Shown in pieces: positions 62,708 to 64,000 of a stretch of 64,000 bases of DNA. The first letter of the stretch is position 1. Each line of letters starts with the position of its first letter. The DNA is from Alphaproteobacteria bacterium. GTDB taxonomy: Bacteria; Pseudomonadota; Alphaproteobacteria; Geminicoccales; Geminicoccaceae. Location of the stretch: positions 1 through 64,000 of the forward strand of contig JALSIM010000041.1 in the NCBI GenBank assembly GCA_026990035.1, read 5' to 3'. The position numbers were made by a program, and so were the translations under genes. The notes below the pieces were generated by a model. It had not been told where the DNA came from. It saw only the letters and a list, made by a program, of their open reading frames with translations, and made no database searches.

Positions 62708-63909
62708 GCGGCCTCGACGTCGTAGCGCCGGCGCAACCAGGAAGCGGCCCTCTCGAACAACCGGTCGAGCACCGCGCCACGGGCGGGATCGGGCACCCGG
62801 GTGGCCCGCCGGAGGAACAGCAGCACGCTCAGCGCCGCGAAACCCGCGAACGGCAGCCACAGGGTGGCGAAGGTGGAGAACAGGCCGTCGTCGGCCAGCG
62901 CTTCGCCGGTCTGGAGAATCTGGCTGTAGCCGACCACCAGGAGGATGCCGACGACGAAACCGTAGGAGCGGCGGCCGCGGCGGCGCCCCAGGGCCAGCGG
63001 TACCGCCAGCAGGGGGAGGAAAGGTATCGACAGCGACCGCACCAGCCGCCCGTCGAGCTCGGCGGCGATCTCGGCCGGGCGGATCCCGGGGCGCGACTGG
63101 CCGCGCAGGGAAACCAGCTCGTCCAGGGTCAGCTCGCGCTCGTCCTCGCCCCGCGGCCTGAACCCGATGGGTTCGGTGCCCCGGAGATCGGTCGTGAACT
63201 CGCGGAAACGGACGGTCAGGGCGCTCGGCAGACGCTGTTCGCCTTCCTCCTCGCGCATCCCCGGCACCACCTGCTGCACGCCGTCCCGGAGACGGAGCAG
63301 CACCGGCCGCGTCGCCCCCTCGACGACGATCCGGCCGCGGGCCGCCGAAATCACGATGGCTTCGCCACGCTCGCCTTCCGAGTAGAGGAAGAGCTGCTCG
63401 AACCGCTCCTTGTCGGCGTCGAGCGTCTGGACGAGATAGGTGGTCCGGCCGAGGGTCGTGAACACCCGCGGCTCGAGCAGCGTCTGGAAGGACACGTTGG
63501 TCAGGGCGAAGACCGCCGCCCGGTAGGCGTAGCGGCTGTAGGGCTGGAGATAGCCCACCAGCGCCATGTGCAGGGCGATCAGCAGGAACGACAGCCCGAT
63601 CAGCGGCCGGGTGTAGCGCCAGATCCCCGCCCCGCCCGCCTGCAGCGCGTCGATCTCGCCCTCCCGCGCCATCCGGGCGGTGGCCATGAACACCCCCAGA
63701 AAGAGCGCCGCGGGCAGGGCGAAGCCCATGTAATGGGGGACCAGATAGCCGAGCATCTCGAGGATCGCGAACACGCTGCCGCGCCAGCCGACGACGAGAT
63801 TGACCACCCGCACCGCCCGCTCGGCGAGAAGGGCGATCAGGGCGACCAGGATGATGGCCCCCATCGGCCGCAACGCCTGCGCGAGAACGTAACGGCTGAG
63901 AACGGTCAC
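62704..63909 (-). CDS. LptF-like YjgP/YjgQ family permease
   Basis: The 401-residue partner permease starts TVLSRYVLAQALRPMGAIIL and has six hydrophobic segments around a periplasmic beta-rich region (about residues 125-290). VPHYMGFALPAALFLGVFMATARMAREGEIDALQAGG is the family's TM2-3 region. GTG 63909 lies inside a GTGA overlap with the stop of an upstream gene, so it is part of a tightly packed operon. No LptB ATPase gene is in the window, so it could share the housekeeping LptB. Confidence 0.87.
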   Translation of the reverse strand: MTVLSRYVLAQALRPMGAIILVALIALLAERAVRVVNLVVGWRGSVFAILEMLGYLVPHYMGFALPAALFLGVFMATARMAREGEIDALQAGGAGIWRYTRPLIGLSFLLIALHMALVGYLQPYSRYAYRAAVFALTNVSFQTLLEPRVFTTLGRTTYLVQTLDADKERFEQLFLYSEGERGEAIVISAARGRIVVEGATRPVLLRLRDGVQQVVPGMREEEGEQRLPSALTVRFREFTTDLRGTEPIGFRPRGEDERELTLDELVSLRGQSRPGIRPAEIAAELDGRLVRSLSIPFLPLLAVPLALGRRRGRRSYGFVVGILLVVGYSQILQTGEALADDGLFSTFATLWLPFAGFAALSVLLFLRRATRVPDPARGAVLDRLFERAASWLRRRYDVEAA

Positions 63910-64000
63910 GGCACGCCGCCCGCGACACAGCCCGCGGTGGCCGCCCCCGTCGCGCGCGGCAGGTCGATCTCGCGCTCCAGGGTATCCTCCAGCCCCGTCC
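63906..64000 (-). CDS. Partial gene upstream of the LptF-like gene, C-terminal end only
   Basis: A frame enters at the right edge and ends with TGA at 63906-63908, overlapping the LptF-like GTG by 4 nt. Only 30 residues are visible (TGLEDTLEREIDLP, then a Gly/Ala-rich tail ending GGVP). The product cannot be named. The overlap indicates it belongs to the same operon, so it may be another sphingolipid or export gene. Confidence 0.6.
   Translation of the reverse strand, partial: TGLEDTLEREIDLPRATGAATAGCVAGGVP

Overview
The window is a stretch of chromosome from a GC-rich alphaproteobacterium. This is inferred from the gene set: an FzlA-type GST homologue beside queG, a phasin with PhaR-like operators, fused LivHM permeases, a sigma-54/NtrC-type glnB-glnA locus, SCPU protein, and a sphingolipid (serine palmitoyltransferase) cluster of the kind known from Caulobacter. 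Genus cannot be fixed by eye. I see about 61 protein genes, packed densely with many 1-4 nt stop/start overlaps. I see no rRNA, tRNA, CRISPR array, insertion sequence or prophage, and no recognisable DNA-binding transcription factor.

Layout. 1-3044: a large secreted/membrane transglutaminase-like protein (minus strand, C-terminus off the left edge) with a proline-rich tail carrying a 99-bp tandem duplication. 3228-7387: a PRPP/nicotinate salvage block (PRPP synthetase-like, COG2187 kinase-like, pncB, phosphoribosyltransferase). 7582-11835: fzlA-queG-epimerase, a PAS-like protein and an unknown protein. 12224-16814: a branched-chain-amino-acid-type ABC transporter (binding protein, LivHM fusion, LivG, LivF) closed by a downstream terminator. 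17058-25955: aminotransferase, OsmC, globin-coupled GGDEF-EAL protein, cysK with an alpha/beta hydrolase, cupin, an odd MBL-fold protein, catalase.

26111-31896: methylmalonyl-CoA mutase (two subunits), 3-hydroxyacyl-CoA dehydrogenase and phasin, with PhaR-like sites. 32056-37925: LOG protein, beta-CASP nuclease, ssb, ccdA, BI-1 protein and a phytase-like esterase lacking a normal start codon. 37922-40346: rpmB, glnB, glnA with a strong sigma-54 promoter. 40537-47124: SCPU protein, TolC, a degenerate Tag-like glycosylase, two unknown genes, and paaABCD without paaE. 47235-54933: malyl-CoA lyase family gene, xerD, aroK-aroB, CorC protein, UPF0173 hydrolase.

55485-64000 is the most interesting part. 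A plus-strand operon (fatty acyl-AMP ligase, NAD-epimerase, acyl carrier protein, serine palmitoyltransferase) meets, tail to tail with an 11-nt gap, a minus-strand operon of an upstream gene cut by the window edge, an LptF-like and LptG-like permease pair, a diacylglycerol-kinase-fold lipid kinase and a Tam41-like nucleotidyltransferase. Together they suggest synthesis of ceramide, its phosphorylation and possible head-group activation, and a dedicated Lpt-type exporter. A perfect 21-bp palindrome plus a third half-site overlaps the probable promoter of the synthesis operon.
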